A stretch of 64,000 nt of DNA from Gnomoniopsis sp. IMI 355080 (GCA_027946555.1 JAPEVC010000126.1:1-64000); one strand, 5' to 3'. Shown: positions 1 to 12,687, counted from the stretch's first letter. Program-made: numbers and translations. Notes: generated by a model from the sequence alone, not told the origin.

Positions 1-216
1 CCTCTCCCCAACAAGCCAACACGGATAGAAAGCGGAACAGAACAAAAAAGGAGCGCAAGGGAACCTACCAGGAAAGCGCATAACCCTAACCTCCCTCCCT
101 TCCGCCTTCAATCTCTTCTCCAATAGCGCGACCTGTGTTGACTTGCCGCTGCGATCCAAGCCTTCGAGCACAATGAACGCGCCTCGAGTCACAGGTGTTT
201 CATTGGCCATAGACAT
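1..216 (-). CDS. Thymidylate kinase (dTMP kinase), 5' part only
   Basis: The reverse strand reads from ATG at 216 (a second ATG lies two codons on). Translation gives a short leader, then the P-loop nucleoside-kinase start FIVLEGLDRSGKST, followed by QVALLEKRL and VMRFP. This is the N-terminus of the eukaryotic Cdc8-type thymidylate kinase, which phosphorylates dTMP to dTDP for DNA synthesis. The first exon appears to end at 69 with GTAGGT as donor. It splits the codon after FP, where the family normally has Asp-Arg. The rest of the gene lies outside the window. Family call is strong; the exon end is inferred. Confidence 0.88.
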   Translation of the reverse strand, partial: MSMANETPVTRGAFIVLEGLDRSGKSTQVALLEKRLKAEGREVRVMRFPGRFPCAPFLFCSAFYPCWLVGER

Positions 217-1021
217 GCTTCTTATTTATGGGTGCTCTTTTTTTCCCCGAATGCAGATGGTTTGAGACGACGCGAGAACCAATGCTTTCCGCACAGACAC
301 ATAGAATTGGTGTGATATTTTGTTTCGAAATAACTGAATTCAATGAATGCAGGTACTGTGAGAATGGACGCGTTGAACGAGGTCTCGAGTGTGGAGCGCA
401 GCGCCTGGATCGGACAGGGGTGTCCTGACCTGAGCAGCCCACCACGTTGGTCCGCTTCTTCACAGTAGGGCAAGAACGAACACTGCCAGACTAATTCCCC
501 TATCCAGACCCTTCAGATAAATCTGACAAAAGTGGTAGCTCTCTGTCGACAGCTACTACAGGGTTGAATTACAGTATACGAACGTGGTCAAATGCATAAA
601 CATGATGCGTCTGATTAAGCTTCGTCTGTAAGTTTGTATACGATACTTCAACAGAGTCCATCTTAAGACAACAGAAACAGAAGCTGATTGATCAGATCAA
701 CACGTATTCGTCAATCGAGATTCATTAGTCCGTTCCGATAATGCTATCGCGCGAAACCCCCTCATGAAAGCACGCGAGCGATAGCGCGTGCCATGCCACA
801 TCCTAAAGGAGCGTGAGAGGAATGTCCAGTGCGCGCAGTCCCTTTGCCCTGCCCACCCAGACCGGCCCGTTCTGTCCATCCAATCCATTTGTGATCCTAA
901 AACAACCGAATACAACACGACATACCGCTTGAAAAAACACACACAACGCCTTCCATACCCTAGCCCAACCGCTGAGAAGCAGAACACTCAATAGAAACTT
1001 TTCATCAATCACTTGACATGA
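217..1021. other. Intergenic, promoter side of the thymidylate kinase gene
   Basis: About 800 bp between the kinase start and the 3' end of the next minus-strand gene. Short ORFs on both strands show no recognisable domain or consistent coding character. I see no RNA gene or repeat. Confidence 0.6.
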
Positions 1022-2377
1022 CTAACATTCGCCATGCTCAGACGAAGGTGAGCGTGGCACCGGACTTGGTGCATTGTCGCCCTCCTCCTTGGCACTCGAG
1101 CTTTCCCATAGGTCGAAGCTGTCACCTGCGTCCTCCATTGGCTGAAAGGAAGCCAGCTTAACGGGCGTCTTGGGAACGTCAGGCTCATCCACTGCGTCCT
1201 TCACGTCAAGAGCGGGAGCGACATGTGTCACTGACAGCCCGGTGGATTCTTTTCGTGGTTGCTGGTGCTGTTCGCCATCGACAATGGTGTCGTCCTCCTC
1301 ATCGCCGGGTACAATAATGACCTCGGTAGGATCGACACCCTCGGCGTAGAAGTCCTCAGCGTTGAGATTGCCCAGCGCTATGCGAGACTTCTCATAATCC
1401 ATGCCGCCTTCACTGACGACGGTGGTGTTCCTCCGGGTTGATGTCTGCGACACGTCATTCGCAGGAGGGATGTTTTCTTTGCCTCGGCCCTCCGACCTAT
1501 CCTTGCGCATCTTCTGTGCGCATTCCTCATCACTACTGATGTCGAGCATGCAAGTGCTGTGCTGAAGTAGATTGGTCATCTCCTGCTCGGGCGTGTCCTC
1601 ATGGATATCGAAGAACCATGATGACTTCATGCCAGAATCGTAAAGGCTGTCGGCAGAGGCCGAGCTGGCCTTGCTGGACGTCGCCGCGTGGGAGGCATAG
1701 CTTGGGACTGTACCCTTGAGGGCGGCATCGAGGGAGAATCCACCAGCGAACAGATCGAAGGAGGGTGGGTCGATACGACCAGCTCGCCGACGATTGAGAA
1801 TGCCGATGTGCTTGTTTCCACGAGGTGGTGAGCGACCTGCGGGTGCGGACATGGGTGTGTTGCACGTCTTCGAGAGGCTGCTTGCAACCTTCCGAGCTGG
1901 AGACTTGGGGTTCAGAATAGATCGAGGGCGAGATGAAGCAGCCTTGACAGGGCTATGGGAGATGACGCCATCCTTGCCAGCCAGAGTCGGCACAGAGGTT
2001 GACTTGGTAAGAAAGAAAGTAGGAGGCTTGGAGTAGTCCTTGCTCAAGCCGTCGGGATTGGACTTGGTACGCTTGGACAGGAGCAGACTCGGGTCGACGT
2101 TCTCAAAATCGCTGGCATCGAAAAAGTCGGCGACCTTGCGCTTGCCGGGAGAGGAGACTGAGGTTGGGATAGCTATTTTCGAGTCAGCGCTGCCCCAGAT
2201 TAATGTCTCAATTGAGCTCCGTTGCCCCAGCCGGGGACAAGCGAATAGTACAGGAGACGAAGGCCACGAGCGTACAGAGGGGATGGGCTTACAGTTTTGT
2301 ACGTTCTTGATGCCGCTCAAACTCTGCAGTCGTGTCCCATCGAGGGGAGCGAACGGCTGGCGAACAATGGAAACCAT
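1022..2377 (-). CDS. Uncharacterised disordered protein with KEN motif and S/T-P-x-K sites
   Basis: Two-exon model, 411 residues: 2377-2293 and 2172-1022. The start chosen is the ATG at 2377 (MVSIVRQPFAPLDG); the frame is open a little further upstream but has no better ATG. The donor GTAAGC, a GCTGAC branch site and the acceptor AATAG define a 120-bp intron. The product is rich in Ser, Pro and Lys, with no recognised fold. It carries a KEN motif (about residues 260-262, in GKENIPP), several proline-directed sites (SPVK, SPARK, PKTPVK) and a very acidic C-terminal third. Function unknown. KEN plus proline-directed sites would fit a cell-cycle-regulated protein, but that is inference. Confidence 0.72.
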   Translation of the reverse strand: MVSIVRQPFAPLDGTRLQSLSGIKNVQNCKPIPSVRSWPSSPVLFACPRLGQRSSIETLIWGSADSKIAIPTSVSSPGKRKVADFFDASDFENVDPSLLLSKRTKSNPDGLSKDYSKPPTFFLTKSTSVPTLAGKDGVISHSPVKAASSRPRSILNPKSPARKVASSLSKTCNTPMSAPAGRSPPRGNKHIGILNRRRAGRIDPPSFDLFAGGFSLDAALKGTVPSYASHAATSSKASSASADSLYDSGMKSSWFFDIHEDTPEQEMTNLLQHSTCMLDISSDEECAQKMRKDRSEGRGKENIPPANDVSQTSTRRNTTVVSEGGMDYEKSRIALGNLNAEDFYAEGVDPTEVIIVPGDEEDDTIVDGEQHQQPRKESTGLSVTHVAPALDVKDAVDEPDVPKTPVKLASFQPMEDAGDSFDLWESSSAKEEGDNAPSPVPRSPSSEHGEC

Positions 2378-5300
2378 TGTGTCGGGAAGTGGATCTGATG
2401 AAAAATGTCGCAGACAAACAAACAAACAAACAGCCGCGTCTGTAATGCGACTGCGACAGGCCTGTGTTGCTTATGCGAGCTTGACGCTGACGCACGGCGT
2501 GATAGACCCTGCGGGAAAACAAGAAGAACACAAGACCAATGGATATCCGATTGGCTTTTGGCTGCTCAGCGTGCAGGCGTGGCCTGGATCTGATGTTGAT
2601 TGAAAAGGGAGGGGTCTAAATGCTGTGCTGTGGAGTCTAAAATTGACCAAGGGTTGGTCAAGGTCCGTGCCGGCAAAGATCAACTTGACCGCAATTGTGG
2701 AGTCGAAGAGCGGATTAGGATTGAGCTCAGAAGGCTGCCAAAATTGATGAATTGGCTTGGAACCTGGAATGCAATGAACTCGAGAAAGAGAGAAAGAAGA
2801 GGGAAAAGGGGGGTAAGCTTGAGACGCCTAGGAGCAGGAGAAAAGGTGTGGGAGGGTAATTGTCTTATTGCGCCCGGCTTGTTGGAGTGGCTTGCCGAGT
2901 GTACACGAAAGGTAAGGTCTCCGTAGGTAGGGAGAGAGAGGGAACAGGGTCCAGATCGGCGGGAGGTGCGTGGTGAGGTCTCAGTGTTCGGCGTGTGAGA
3001 GGGATGGAGGCCGAATGGAAGAGGCCAAGTGTGGATCAATGCTTCATGCGCCTCCCAGTGTCCCAATTTGGTGAAGCGCAACGCAGGTCAGGTGTAACAA
3101 GGCGTGAGGCGTAGTCGGTACCTCGACCAACCCTACTGCATAGTACTGCGTAGAGAGATAGCGGGTATGTTCTGCAGGTTGACTAGTGCTGAGTACCTTG
3201 CACAATGTTCTCGCAAACGGTGTCCTGGGATGGTGTGTTGCTTTGACCAGTGAAAGACGTCGGTTTGGCCACCTGGTGAGACGCTGATGGTCGAAGCAGG
3301 ATGTGCTTTGGAGAAGTCAGATGAAGCTGATAGGGCCGAAGAAATGGGCTTCCGCTGCAATAGCTGTAATGCGATTATCAGACCGGCATATCCCCTGCTT
3401 TGCGATAAGACACATCGGGTTGAAGCTCCAAGGGTCGCGGACGAGTTGAATTGAATCTCGAAACAGATGGCAAGAAAGTTTGCAGGGTCCAAAAGCAAAG
3501 AGAGGTTTGGTTGATGTAAGGTGACGGAAAGTGAAATACGAGTAACATATGGTACTTGGCTGATTGTGGATGAGGCAGATCAACCCAGATCACGATGTCT
3601 GACAGGAAGTGAACGTGGACTAGGTCAGGGGCAGACATAGAAGTCCATTGAAGGATTGCGATCGAGGTGAGATGGGAATGACAAGGTAGGTAGATAATCG
3701 AGCTTGAGTGGAGACTGGGGAGTGAAGCTGCCAGACATACGTACATACAATCGAAATACCGGAGATTTTCGATGAGCACACCTCAAATGTATGTGTGGAG
3801 TCTTCTTCCGGGCTCGTGGGCAGGTGGGCAGGGTGGGGAGAAGCACGCAAGCACCCCTGATCACAACTGAAGCTCTGGAGAAGGACAATCCCTGGCGGCG
3901 CGTGACGTGAAGCTGCGCGGCGAAATGGACGTACCGCGTAAAGTGGGTTTCTGTCTCGATGTACGACCGCAGCAAGGGAGCAAGAAGAAGAGCCGCTCAA
4001 GGCAAGGACGGATGAGTGGCAGATGTTGTTGGCGGAGTTGATGCAAGGCCTATGCTAGCACAGGACAGAAGAAGCAGAATGATCGTCGTCAAATCTTCCC
4101 AGCACGTCTTGACTTGTGCCGTAGATGGAAAAGGTGACGGGCTCGAGGCGTCGTCGGTTGGTTCAGCCGAGATCGACGTCGGGAGGGAGTGCTTGGGAAG
4201 AAACAAGAAGTGATAGTGAGTGACGTGCTATGATGTGCCGCGCTGCAGTTCATCCGGCGCCAGGTATTCAATTTCCAACGGTCTAGGGATGTAGGAATAG
4301 CTTCACCAAGAAGAAGGAAGACGTGCAGAGTCGAAAAGAACAGTCCCGCCCTCGTCTCTGCTCACCTGGGCGGTTTGAGGAAAGTGGCACAGGGCACCCG
4401 CGGTGCAGAGGACTTCCAGTACTGCGCTGCCATCTAATTGGCTGTATTGCAGGCGCCGGTATCCCTGTCAGCCAATCATCGCGTGCAGTCTCCCCTGACA
4501 CGAGGAAGCCACGAACCAAACTGGGCACCGCGTCAGGAAGACGGCAATCTCGAGACCCACCTGGTAGCCGTTTAAGAGGGTCTAGGTACCGCTCAACTGT
4601 GGTACTATGACTGAATACATATTGACTGATTCTTCCCCGCTTTGAGCTGCATGTCACCTTTTCCTGCAAGCACTTAAAACCCATCCCACGCTTGTCTGCC
4701 ACCGGATTTATGCAATATGACGGCGGATCTTCGCCCTCGCCTCTTCAGATGCGGTCCGATAATTACGTCGCTTTAGTGCCCCCTTCTGGTGCTCAGTCCT
4801 GAACAGTATCCACAAAAACCTCACATCCGAGGTACTGTCAATATTGCCCGGTGATGGAGGTTGAAGAGATCGATTCTGTGCTTGAGTCCCTTCCTGTGCG
4901 GAACTGGTCGTTGTGCCTCATTTGTTCCCTTTCGCGGCGTTCGAGAATCAAGACTGTGTCTTTCATCTGGAATTGCTAACTTAAGCACCAGTCTGATGTA
5001 CTTTCAGGATTTCCGCGCAGTTGGTCTAAGATGGGACCATATGGAAGATATAAACGCTGCCTTGGACCAGTTTCCATTTACGAAATCCCAGCTTTAGGTA
5101 ATTGGTGACGAGATCGCAATATGAAGTTGCACCACCATGGACTTGTTCAGTCGCTTATATCCCATTTTGGTGCAATTACTCACCATACTGGCTCATAATC
5201 TCATGCTTGCTTGGTCGCTTCTTGGCTCAATATCACGGGCTGGTATCGACTTGGCGTTGGGCTTCTCGAACGTGATAGCTTGGCAAGTTCTCTTAATTCG

Positions 5301-5798
5301 ATTAAATTGCAGAAGAAGACGCTCGCTTGCGACAGACGCCCCTCAGATATACTAAGCCCCATCTTAGCATTTCTACTTGGACAACTCTACTCCCGCTGCG
5401 TGCCCAGCCATATTCCTTATCGCATTCCTAATTCTGGTGTAGTAACTACCACTCTAGGTAGCCTTTATCTCTTGGAAGTCTTGGGCATGACCATCGTGAC
5501 AATGCTTATCTGCGTCCGAATAAGATTCAATGCAGTAGATCGATGTCGACGTTAACGATGGCGAGCCGGGGGCAGTGGGATAAGATTCTCTGGTGATAAG
5601 ACAATATGAACTCAGAGGAAATAAGACTGCGCGCCCAGTAAATAAATTATAGCTGCAGATCCCGCACCCAACTGCAGCAGCTTTGTCTCTTTTGTAGAAA
5701 TGCTACTGCGAAAACTTGGGCATTCTCGCCGGTAGGCCTTTACATGGGACACTGTCTACCGCTAGCAATTACGACAGGTACACCGACCTAATGATCCA
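2378..5798. other. Gene-poor region of about 3.4 kb
   Basis: No convincing gene. Many overlapping ORFs of 60-140 codons occur on both strands, but they lack family resemblance, many need non-ATG starts, and they compete with each other. The first part is the upstream region of the KEN-motif gene; the last part precedes the oligopeptide transporter. A lineage-specific gene or long non-coding RNA could be hidden here. The sequence alone does not support one. Confidence 0.5.
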
Positions 5799-8700
5799 AT
5801 GGCTTCGAACGAGAAGAAAGACTACATCACGGGCTCTGTCCCTGATGAGGGAGTGTTCTCGACAGTGAGCAGTGAAAAGAATGAATTCGTATGCGAACTC
5901 GTGTTCTCGAAAGGAAGGCGCACACTGACTGATTGGACACCATGATAGTTCCCCACGGAGGAAGAGATAGATCCACATCAGGAAAGTCTTCAAAAGTATG
6001 TACAACACTCTATCGACGAATGCTGAACCTTTTTACGCAACAGGACAGTTGACAGGATACTCTAGGGATCTTAATGTGACCGAAGATGATCTCGAGGAGG
6101 CAAAGTCCCTTGCGGCGCAGATGAGCACCGAAGATGTCCGGAAGGTAACTCACACTCCATCCACAACTACATTCTCAAATGAATACCTGACACAACTGAC
6201 ATTGACCCAAACTTAAGCTTATGACCAACGTCCTCCGCATCCACGAGCGTGATCCAAACTTCCCACACATCATCATCGAGCGCATCCAGGACTTCCTCTC
6301 GAACGATGACATCTTCGCCAACCCAGAAAAGCACGAAGCCCTCATCGTCGAGATGAAGCTCGAGGCCGCGCTCATCACCAACAACAGCCCTTACGCTGAA
6401 GTTCGCGCCGTGGTCGACAACAAAGACGACCCCACCACGCCCTGCTCCACCGTGCGCGCCTGGGTCATCGGCGTCGTACTAAGCGTCTTCCTCGCCTTTA
6501 TCAACCAGTTGTTTAGCATTCGCCAGCCGGCGATCTCCATCAGCGCGAACGTGGCGCAGTTGATCGCCTTTCCCTTTGGCCGGGCGTGGGAGCGGTGGAT
6601 GCCGGCGTACGAGTTCCGCATCATGGGCGTGACGCATAACATCAACCCGGGGCGATTCAACAAGAAGGAGCACATGCTCATTGCAATCATGGCAAATACC
6701 GCGCAGAGCTTGCCGTACACGCAGTATATTGTGTGGACACAAGTTCTTCCGCAATATTTCAACCAACGTTCGTCCCCCGAAGTATTTCTTTTCAAGGTGT
6801 CTTGAAGTTGTGTCAGTAGGGTCTTAAGAGAGTTGTCTACTTATTTCGCTTGCGCCTGTCAAGAATTTTATCTGACGGCACTACATCAATCTTGATATAC
6901 ATACTAATCACGCAAGGGGTCGCAGAATATGCCAGGAGCTTTGCGTACCAGATCTTAATTGCGCTGTCGACCAATTTCATCGGATATGGATTGTCAGGAC
7001 TGATACGGAAGTTTGTGGGTGAGTACACATTCTCTTACTTTGGCAATAGGTTGATTGAGACTAATCTTGTTGCCCAGTGTACCCATCCTACTGCGTCTGG
7101 CCTCATTCCTTGGTGACCATTGCTTTGAACTCCGCTCTGCACAACGAATCGAACGTTACAGTGCCCGGTCCTTTCAAGAAGCTTTACAGCATGTCCCGGT
7201 ACAAGTTTTTCTTGTGGTCTTTCGGGGCTATGTTCATTTACTTTTGGTTTCCGAACTACCTATTTGAAACGTTGACGTTCTTCAGCTGGATGACCTGGAT
7301 CGCTCCAGAGAACCACACCTTGGAGATACTGGCGGGCTTCAAGAATGGCCTTGGTGTAAGTCCTCACATGTGTCCACGAAAGATTCGCATACAGAAGACT
7401 CTAAAGATTCGCATACAGAAGACTCTAACTTTTCTTGTGATGTAGCTAGTCAATCCGTTCCCTACCTTCGATTGGAACGTCCTATTGTTCGACTCCGTAG
7501 ATCCTCTGGTAAGCACTATCTTGGGATCTATTCCTCGTACTCCCACGTCGTGAAATATCATGAACAATGCTGACTTTACTACAATTGAAGATGGTTCCAG
7601 CATTTTCTACCTTTAACAAAGTACTGGGCATGTTCTTCTGGGGCTTGGTGATTATGGCTATCTACTTCACGAACACCTGGAACACAGGCTATCTGCCTAT
7701 TGTTTCAAACCGTGTATATGACCATTTTGGCGAGCTCTACAACGTTTCCCGCGCATTGGACGATCATGGACTCTACGATCACGACAAATATATGGATTAC
7801 TCGGCGGCATATCTCGGCGCCGCAAACACAATTGTCTACTGCGCGTTCTTCGGGATTTATACTGCCGCAATCACTCACGTTGTGCTATTTCATCGGTACG
7901 AGATTGCCATGGGCTTCAAGAATCTGTGGAATAGTATCAGACGCAAGAAGACCGTGGAGGGTACGGAAGGCGGAGAGTACAAAGATGTGCATAATCGATT
8001 AATGGCTGCTTATCCTGAAGGTGAGAAACGTCCTTTCGCATTCCAGAGTAATATCACTAATGCTGTGTCAGTTTCCGAGTGGTGGTATCTGGGCACTCTC
8101 ATCGTCGCCGCAGCTTTTGGGTTTGCTGGAGTCGCTGGCTGGCCAACATTCACAACACCGGGAGTAGTGCCGTACGGTGTGGCGCTAGCCTTGGTGTTTG
8201 TTGTGCCGGTGGGAATCATCAAGGCTATGACGGGCATTGAGGTGACTCTCAATGTCCTGGCCGAGTTCATTGGTGGTGTCTGGGTCCAGGGGAATGCGGT
8301 ATGTCGGCTGAATCGTGAACCTCCTGCCATCCCAAAGCTATGCTGATGATATTCTACAGCTCGCCATGAACTACTTCAAGGCTTTTGGATATGTTACAAC
8401 AGCGCACGCGATATCCTTTGCCAATGATTTGAAGCTCGCTCATTACATCAAGGTCAGCCATATCAATGAAAGTCCATGTGTCTCCATGGCCGGCGAGAAG
8501 CTCACCCTGCATTCATACCAGATTCCACCAAGACATACGTTCACAGCACAAATGGTTTCGACATTGATATCGACCCTGGTCTGCACTGGGGTAATGAATT
8601 TCCAGGTAAGCTTGCTCAAGCCCCCATATGTGCCAGCCACATCGACATTGTCTGACCGATCGCTCTCAGATAAATATTCCCGGTGTATGCACAGAAGACC

Positions 8701-9272
8701 CACCCATGCGCTTCTTCTGCCCGGGTCCCAACACCTTCTTCACAGCCTCTGTTCTTTGGGGGACCATCGGCCCTATCAAGGTCTTCGGTGCCACTGGCCA
8801 ATATGCCCCCTTGCTCCTTGGGTTCCCAATCGGTATCCTCGTCACCGTCCTCATCTTCCTTGCTATCAAATACTGCCCGCAGCGCTACTCCAACACCAAG
8901 CGCATCCTCCGTCAACTGCACCCCGTAGCATTCTTCTACGGCGGCGTAAACTTTGCCCCGTACAGTTTCAGCTACGCTTGGCCTGCGGTACCGATTGCCT
9001 GGCTCAGCTGGATCTACGTCCGCAAGCGATACCTGGCGTTCTGGAGTAAGTACAATTTTGTACTATCGGCGGCTTTCAGTGCGGGAATTGCTATCTCGGG
9101 GATCGTGATGTTATTTAGTGTGCAATGGACTTTGGTTGAAGTGCCTTGGTGGGGAAACACTCAACCATATGTTGGTTGTGAAGCGAGTACAGCGCCGTGT
9201 CGGTTGGCTACGCTCGCCGAGGGAGAAAGGTTCTTCCCATGGTGGGATGGGAATGTCGTCCCCGCTCCTTGA
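5799..9272 (+). CDS. Oligopeptide transporter, OPT family
   Basis: A 12-exon model with consistent phases gives 879 residues: 5799-5888, 5949-5995, 6066-6144, 6218-6767, 6926-7018, 7078-7355, 7446-7508, 7588-8020, 8072-8298, 8360-8452, 8522-8605, 8670-9272. The acidic cytosolic N-terminus is followed by the OPT signatures HERDPNFPH, QYIVWTQVLPQYFNQ, YPSYCVWPHSLV, LVNPFPTFDWN and IPPRHTFTAQMVST, with about a dozen or more hydrophobic helices. The family (Isp4-like) takes up small peptides or glutathione with protons at the plasma membrane. One donor (GTTCGT at 6768) is weak but keeps the conserved block intact. The length is normal for fungal OPTs. Substrate unknown. Confidence 0.93.
7379..7426 (+). 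repeat. Perfect 24-bp tandem duplication inside an intron
   Basis: Two identical adjacent 24-bp copies (7379-7402 and 7403-7426) containing GATTCGCATACAGAAG. They lie within intron 6 (7356-7445) of the OPT gene. Without the second copy the intron would be about 66 bp, closer to its neighbours, so this looks like a recent slippage or duplication event. Confidence 0.95.
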
Positions 9273-9873
9273 TACCTATGGAGGTAATGCTATGTGAATA
9301 TATTGCCACTCTTTTGAGACTGCCAGTCTTTACCCAACCTCTTAAGTAACAAAAAATGGCTGCTTCCAGGTATTGCCAATGTAGTCTAGTTCATAATAAT
9401 ATGCATGATTAGTCTTGGAAGCGCTTAGAGCCGTCGTGAAGGTTGCACATCTCATCATGTTCAGTGAGATATCCAATCCCGCCTGGCATCCAAGGCCTAC
9501 TCTCCCTCTCTGATTGATGACATACCCTCATTGACCTGATTCGATAATACTCCATTATTACGGCCCGATGTGCGCAGGAGTGTTTGTGAGTGAAGATTCA
9601 CTCGATTGGATTGGATTGTATCAAGGTTGCCTGTGAGGTACGCGTTTACGTATCTCACCCACTACGGTATAAAGTCTTATCGCAGGTATTGAGCCGAAGA
9701 TATCTGAGACGTCCAGCTCCACCCTATGTACAAAGGTATGGTTCAAGTGTGCGCGACCTCTATTGGCACGTCCCCAACATTTGCATCATGCCCTGAGCTT
9801 CTATAGCTTTCTCTTGTCAACTTCTTAATTTTAACTTAACCACTCACAAGCAATCATACCGCTGACATCCCAT
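9273..9873. other. Convergent intergenic region
   Basis: 600 bp between the 3' ends of the OPT transporter (+) and the rhodopsin-domain gene (-). It should hold both 3' UTRs. No gene or RNA recognised. Confidence 0.7.
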
Positions 9874-11212
9874 CTAACGGACGACATCGTCAGAATCCAC
9901 CACCACCTGTGTTTTGCTCCCACCTCGAGCCCGTGGCTCGATATCCTCGCTATCGAAATGCGAGTCCAGCCTCTCGAAAGGCTGCTCTAGGCCATTTTCG
10001 AGGTTGTTTTCGCTCTGCACATCAGAACCACGGCGCACCCCAATTCCTGTATCCATCTCTGACGGCCACGCACTGCCAGGTCCGGTGGAGATCTTTGACA
10101 AACGGAAGGATGCGCCAGTAGCAGTTGAATCCTTGCGGCTTCCGGTCCCGTAGCCCAGCTTGCTTGTGATGGAGCCGTACGTTTGATAGGCGAAAGTGAA
10201 GAATGGGCGGATGGCAAGGATGGTGGCTGCAAAAAGAGAGAGGCCGTGTTCGGTAACGGCCCAAATCATGCTATTGTACCATAGGTCGATGGATTTAGTG
10301 TCTGGTCCGGGATTGTAATATTCGATGTAGAGTTTGAGTTTCATGATGGCGGCGACTACAGCACTAGACGTTCACAGATCGTGTTAGTTGCATTCAGGGA
10401 CTGATCTGCGGATTTCGATATCGCGGAAATGGGCTGTGATGGGATCGAGGGATTGGACTTACAGAAGTCCAACGCTGAACAAGGCGATGACAGCCCATTT
10501 CAAATTCCCACGAATCTTGACGCCCCAGAGAATAAATACTGGGATGATGACATGCAGGACATTGAAGATAACATATGATAGCTCTTGAGCATAGTTGGAA
10601 GATTCGCACACACTCTCGCTTAGTGTATACGGACTGTGCCACGTGCACCCAAGGCCGACGATGAGAGTGACGACAACAGTCCACGTAGCGCAGATGAGCA
10701 TGTCCACAATAAGTAGGATGTGCATCCATAACCGTGTATCGAGGCGATATAGGACGAGGGCCACACTAATTTTTACCACGCCGGAGATTATATAGCAGAC
10801 GTAGTTCTTGTTGTCGACATACTAGGAAAGTGGTCAGCTTCTGGCACCAGAACGCATCTCGGTGAATAAATTGGGTGAGAGAAAAGGGACGTACCAGAGC
10901 CCACTTATCTGATCCATAGGGATAGGCGATAGATGTCCATGCCATTCCAACCCAGACATTCAATCCGGCCTGCAATATTGATTTCGACAATTAGCAGAAT
11001 CTCCAAACGGTGGCCTCGGAGAGTGGACATACCCATGTGATTATGAGTGCAACATCATCCCAGCCAAAGGCCCCTTTGCAAAGCTTGGTGCGCACATATA
11101 TGCGAAGGGCGAGAGTGACGGTACATAATACTGGGAAGAAGATGAAGAGACCGATGGTCTGATCATGTAGACCCTGTGGCGTCTGTGTTGATTGTACAAC
11201 CTGTGCAACCAT
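9874..11212 (-). CDS. Fungal rhodopsin-domain integral membrane protein (PTH11-like)
   Basis: Four exons: 11212-11033, 10969-10895, 10821-10463 and 10363-9874, 367 residues. The start is the ATG at 11212; longer frames need GTG. Seven hydrophobic helices are visible, with the family hallmarks LRIYVRTK, GWDDVAL, WTVVVTLIVGLGCTW and DLWYNSMIW...CxxAT-like stretch near helix 7. The C-terminal ~100 residues are hydrophilic and cytosolic. This large Pezizomycotina family (Fung_rhodopsin, formerly PTH11-type GPCR-like) is mostly uncharacterised; some members sense host surfaces. It lacks an N-terminal CFEM domain. Ligand unknown. Confidence 0.88.
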
Positions 11213-12687
11213 GATGGACACCTGGGCACATGAACAGGTCGGGTAGATGTGATGGAAGGGTGAAAGTCTTGTGGGACAAAGATTTCGAGGTCGGTCGAGC
11301 AGCTGAGCCAGAATTTATTATGTCACCTCCCTTAGTAGTGTGAGGAGCGGCTGAAGAGCATCTTTATGAACGATCTAGAACTACCTAGGTAAGTAAGCTA
11401 CCGGCTACCGTCTGGGCAGTCGGCCAACTTGCCAAAGGCAGTGTATTTGAGGAACGGGAGCTCGAATCCAATCAACATATGAGTGCTGCAAGTGAGCGTA
11501 TAATACAAGGTATATACCACACTTTCTCGGATGTTGCACCCATCTGAGCTGAAAACCATAAGACTTCCCACATTTTGAGGCTTACTGTCACAGCATGGCT
11601 GTATTTTAGGATCAGGCGGACCTGTTAAGCTGTCCTTGAAATTTTGATTGATCACGGGCGATCTAGTCTCGGCACGATGCCATTGTGCATCCTGAATTCG
11701 TCGGTTTCTGTGTGCGGCATGCATTTGGTGAACCCCTCTGATCCGCATGCGGCTTGACTGTTAGCGAACTAAACTCCAAATGGCGCGCGGCCCGTTAAGG
11801 TTGCCACCATGCATCACTGGCACCGTTTTGATCGGCTACTCTAGTATGACCTGGTCAGCTTACTGCATATGGCCCGTGGATCTCACAACTTGTCGTTTGT
11901 GTTGTGTGGTTACGCTGCAGGAGAGGGTCCCTTACTTGACCTAAATTTAGATAGACACACATCACCCGACATTGACCACGACATGCTGTGGATTGATCAT
12001 AGGGGTGGTACCAGGGGACAATTGGTCAGGCACCGAAGATGAAGAGTCGAGAGTCTCTTATTTCTCTGTCTTTTTTTAGCCCTGAAGGCATGCTGAAAGA
12101 ATCGAAGCCCTCTCTGATTCTCCTAATCCGGATACTTGACCCGTCTGCACTTTAGCACAAATTGGCGAGTGAGAAAGCAGGCCAGTGTGGCAAGGTTCGA
12201 GAACCCATGCGATTCGCCGGGAGGAATGCCAATCTGCCGGGATTGGGTATGGACTACATAGTAGTGAACGGCTGGCTCGCTTCGCTATAACTCCACCCGA
12301 TGCCGAATCTGATCGGAATCCTGTACGCGCCTTGTACGTCAACTGCGTCAACTGCGTCGCGCTTAAATCCATGCTCATGCTTCTGTTTTGTGTTTTCCCT
12401 GGTCAGACAACGCTCCGTCAATCAGCCTGACAACACATACGCATGTCTGACCCCAGCTTAAGCTCACTCGTCCATGAATGTACCAATTGGGCATGTTGAT
12501 GCGGCGACTATTGTTTTGGATCCGCTCTTTGTCACGATGCTTATTTCCTTAGCAATAGCGACGAGCTTGCATGGAGGAAACACCAGCGTAGGCCAGGATG
12601 CCCACCGCCTCCTCCCCTTGTCAACAGCATCCCTGTTTGGTGATTGACACCAAGTTCCAAGTCTTCGGTATCTTGACCATCCCTTGG
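11213..12687. other. Intergenic region of about 1.5 kb
   Basis: Upstream of the rhodopsin-domain gene. Small ORFs (for example 11398-11748 and 12076-12378, minus strand) lack supporting features. It contains one copy of the palindrome TACCTAGGTA at 11382-11391. No tRNA or mobile-element coding sequence seen. Confidence 0.55.

Noticed and set aside
2680..4702. Series of minus-strand ORFs in the gene-poor region
   Set aside because: They are short, out of frame with each other, Ser/Pro/Leu-rich and cannot be joined into one model with good splice sites.
11398..11748. Minus-strand ORF of 116 codons
   Set aside because: No domain or signal, and no splice partners; probably chance in a non-coding stretch.
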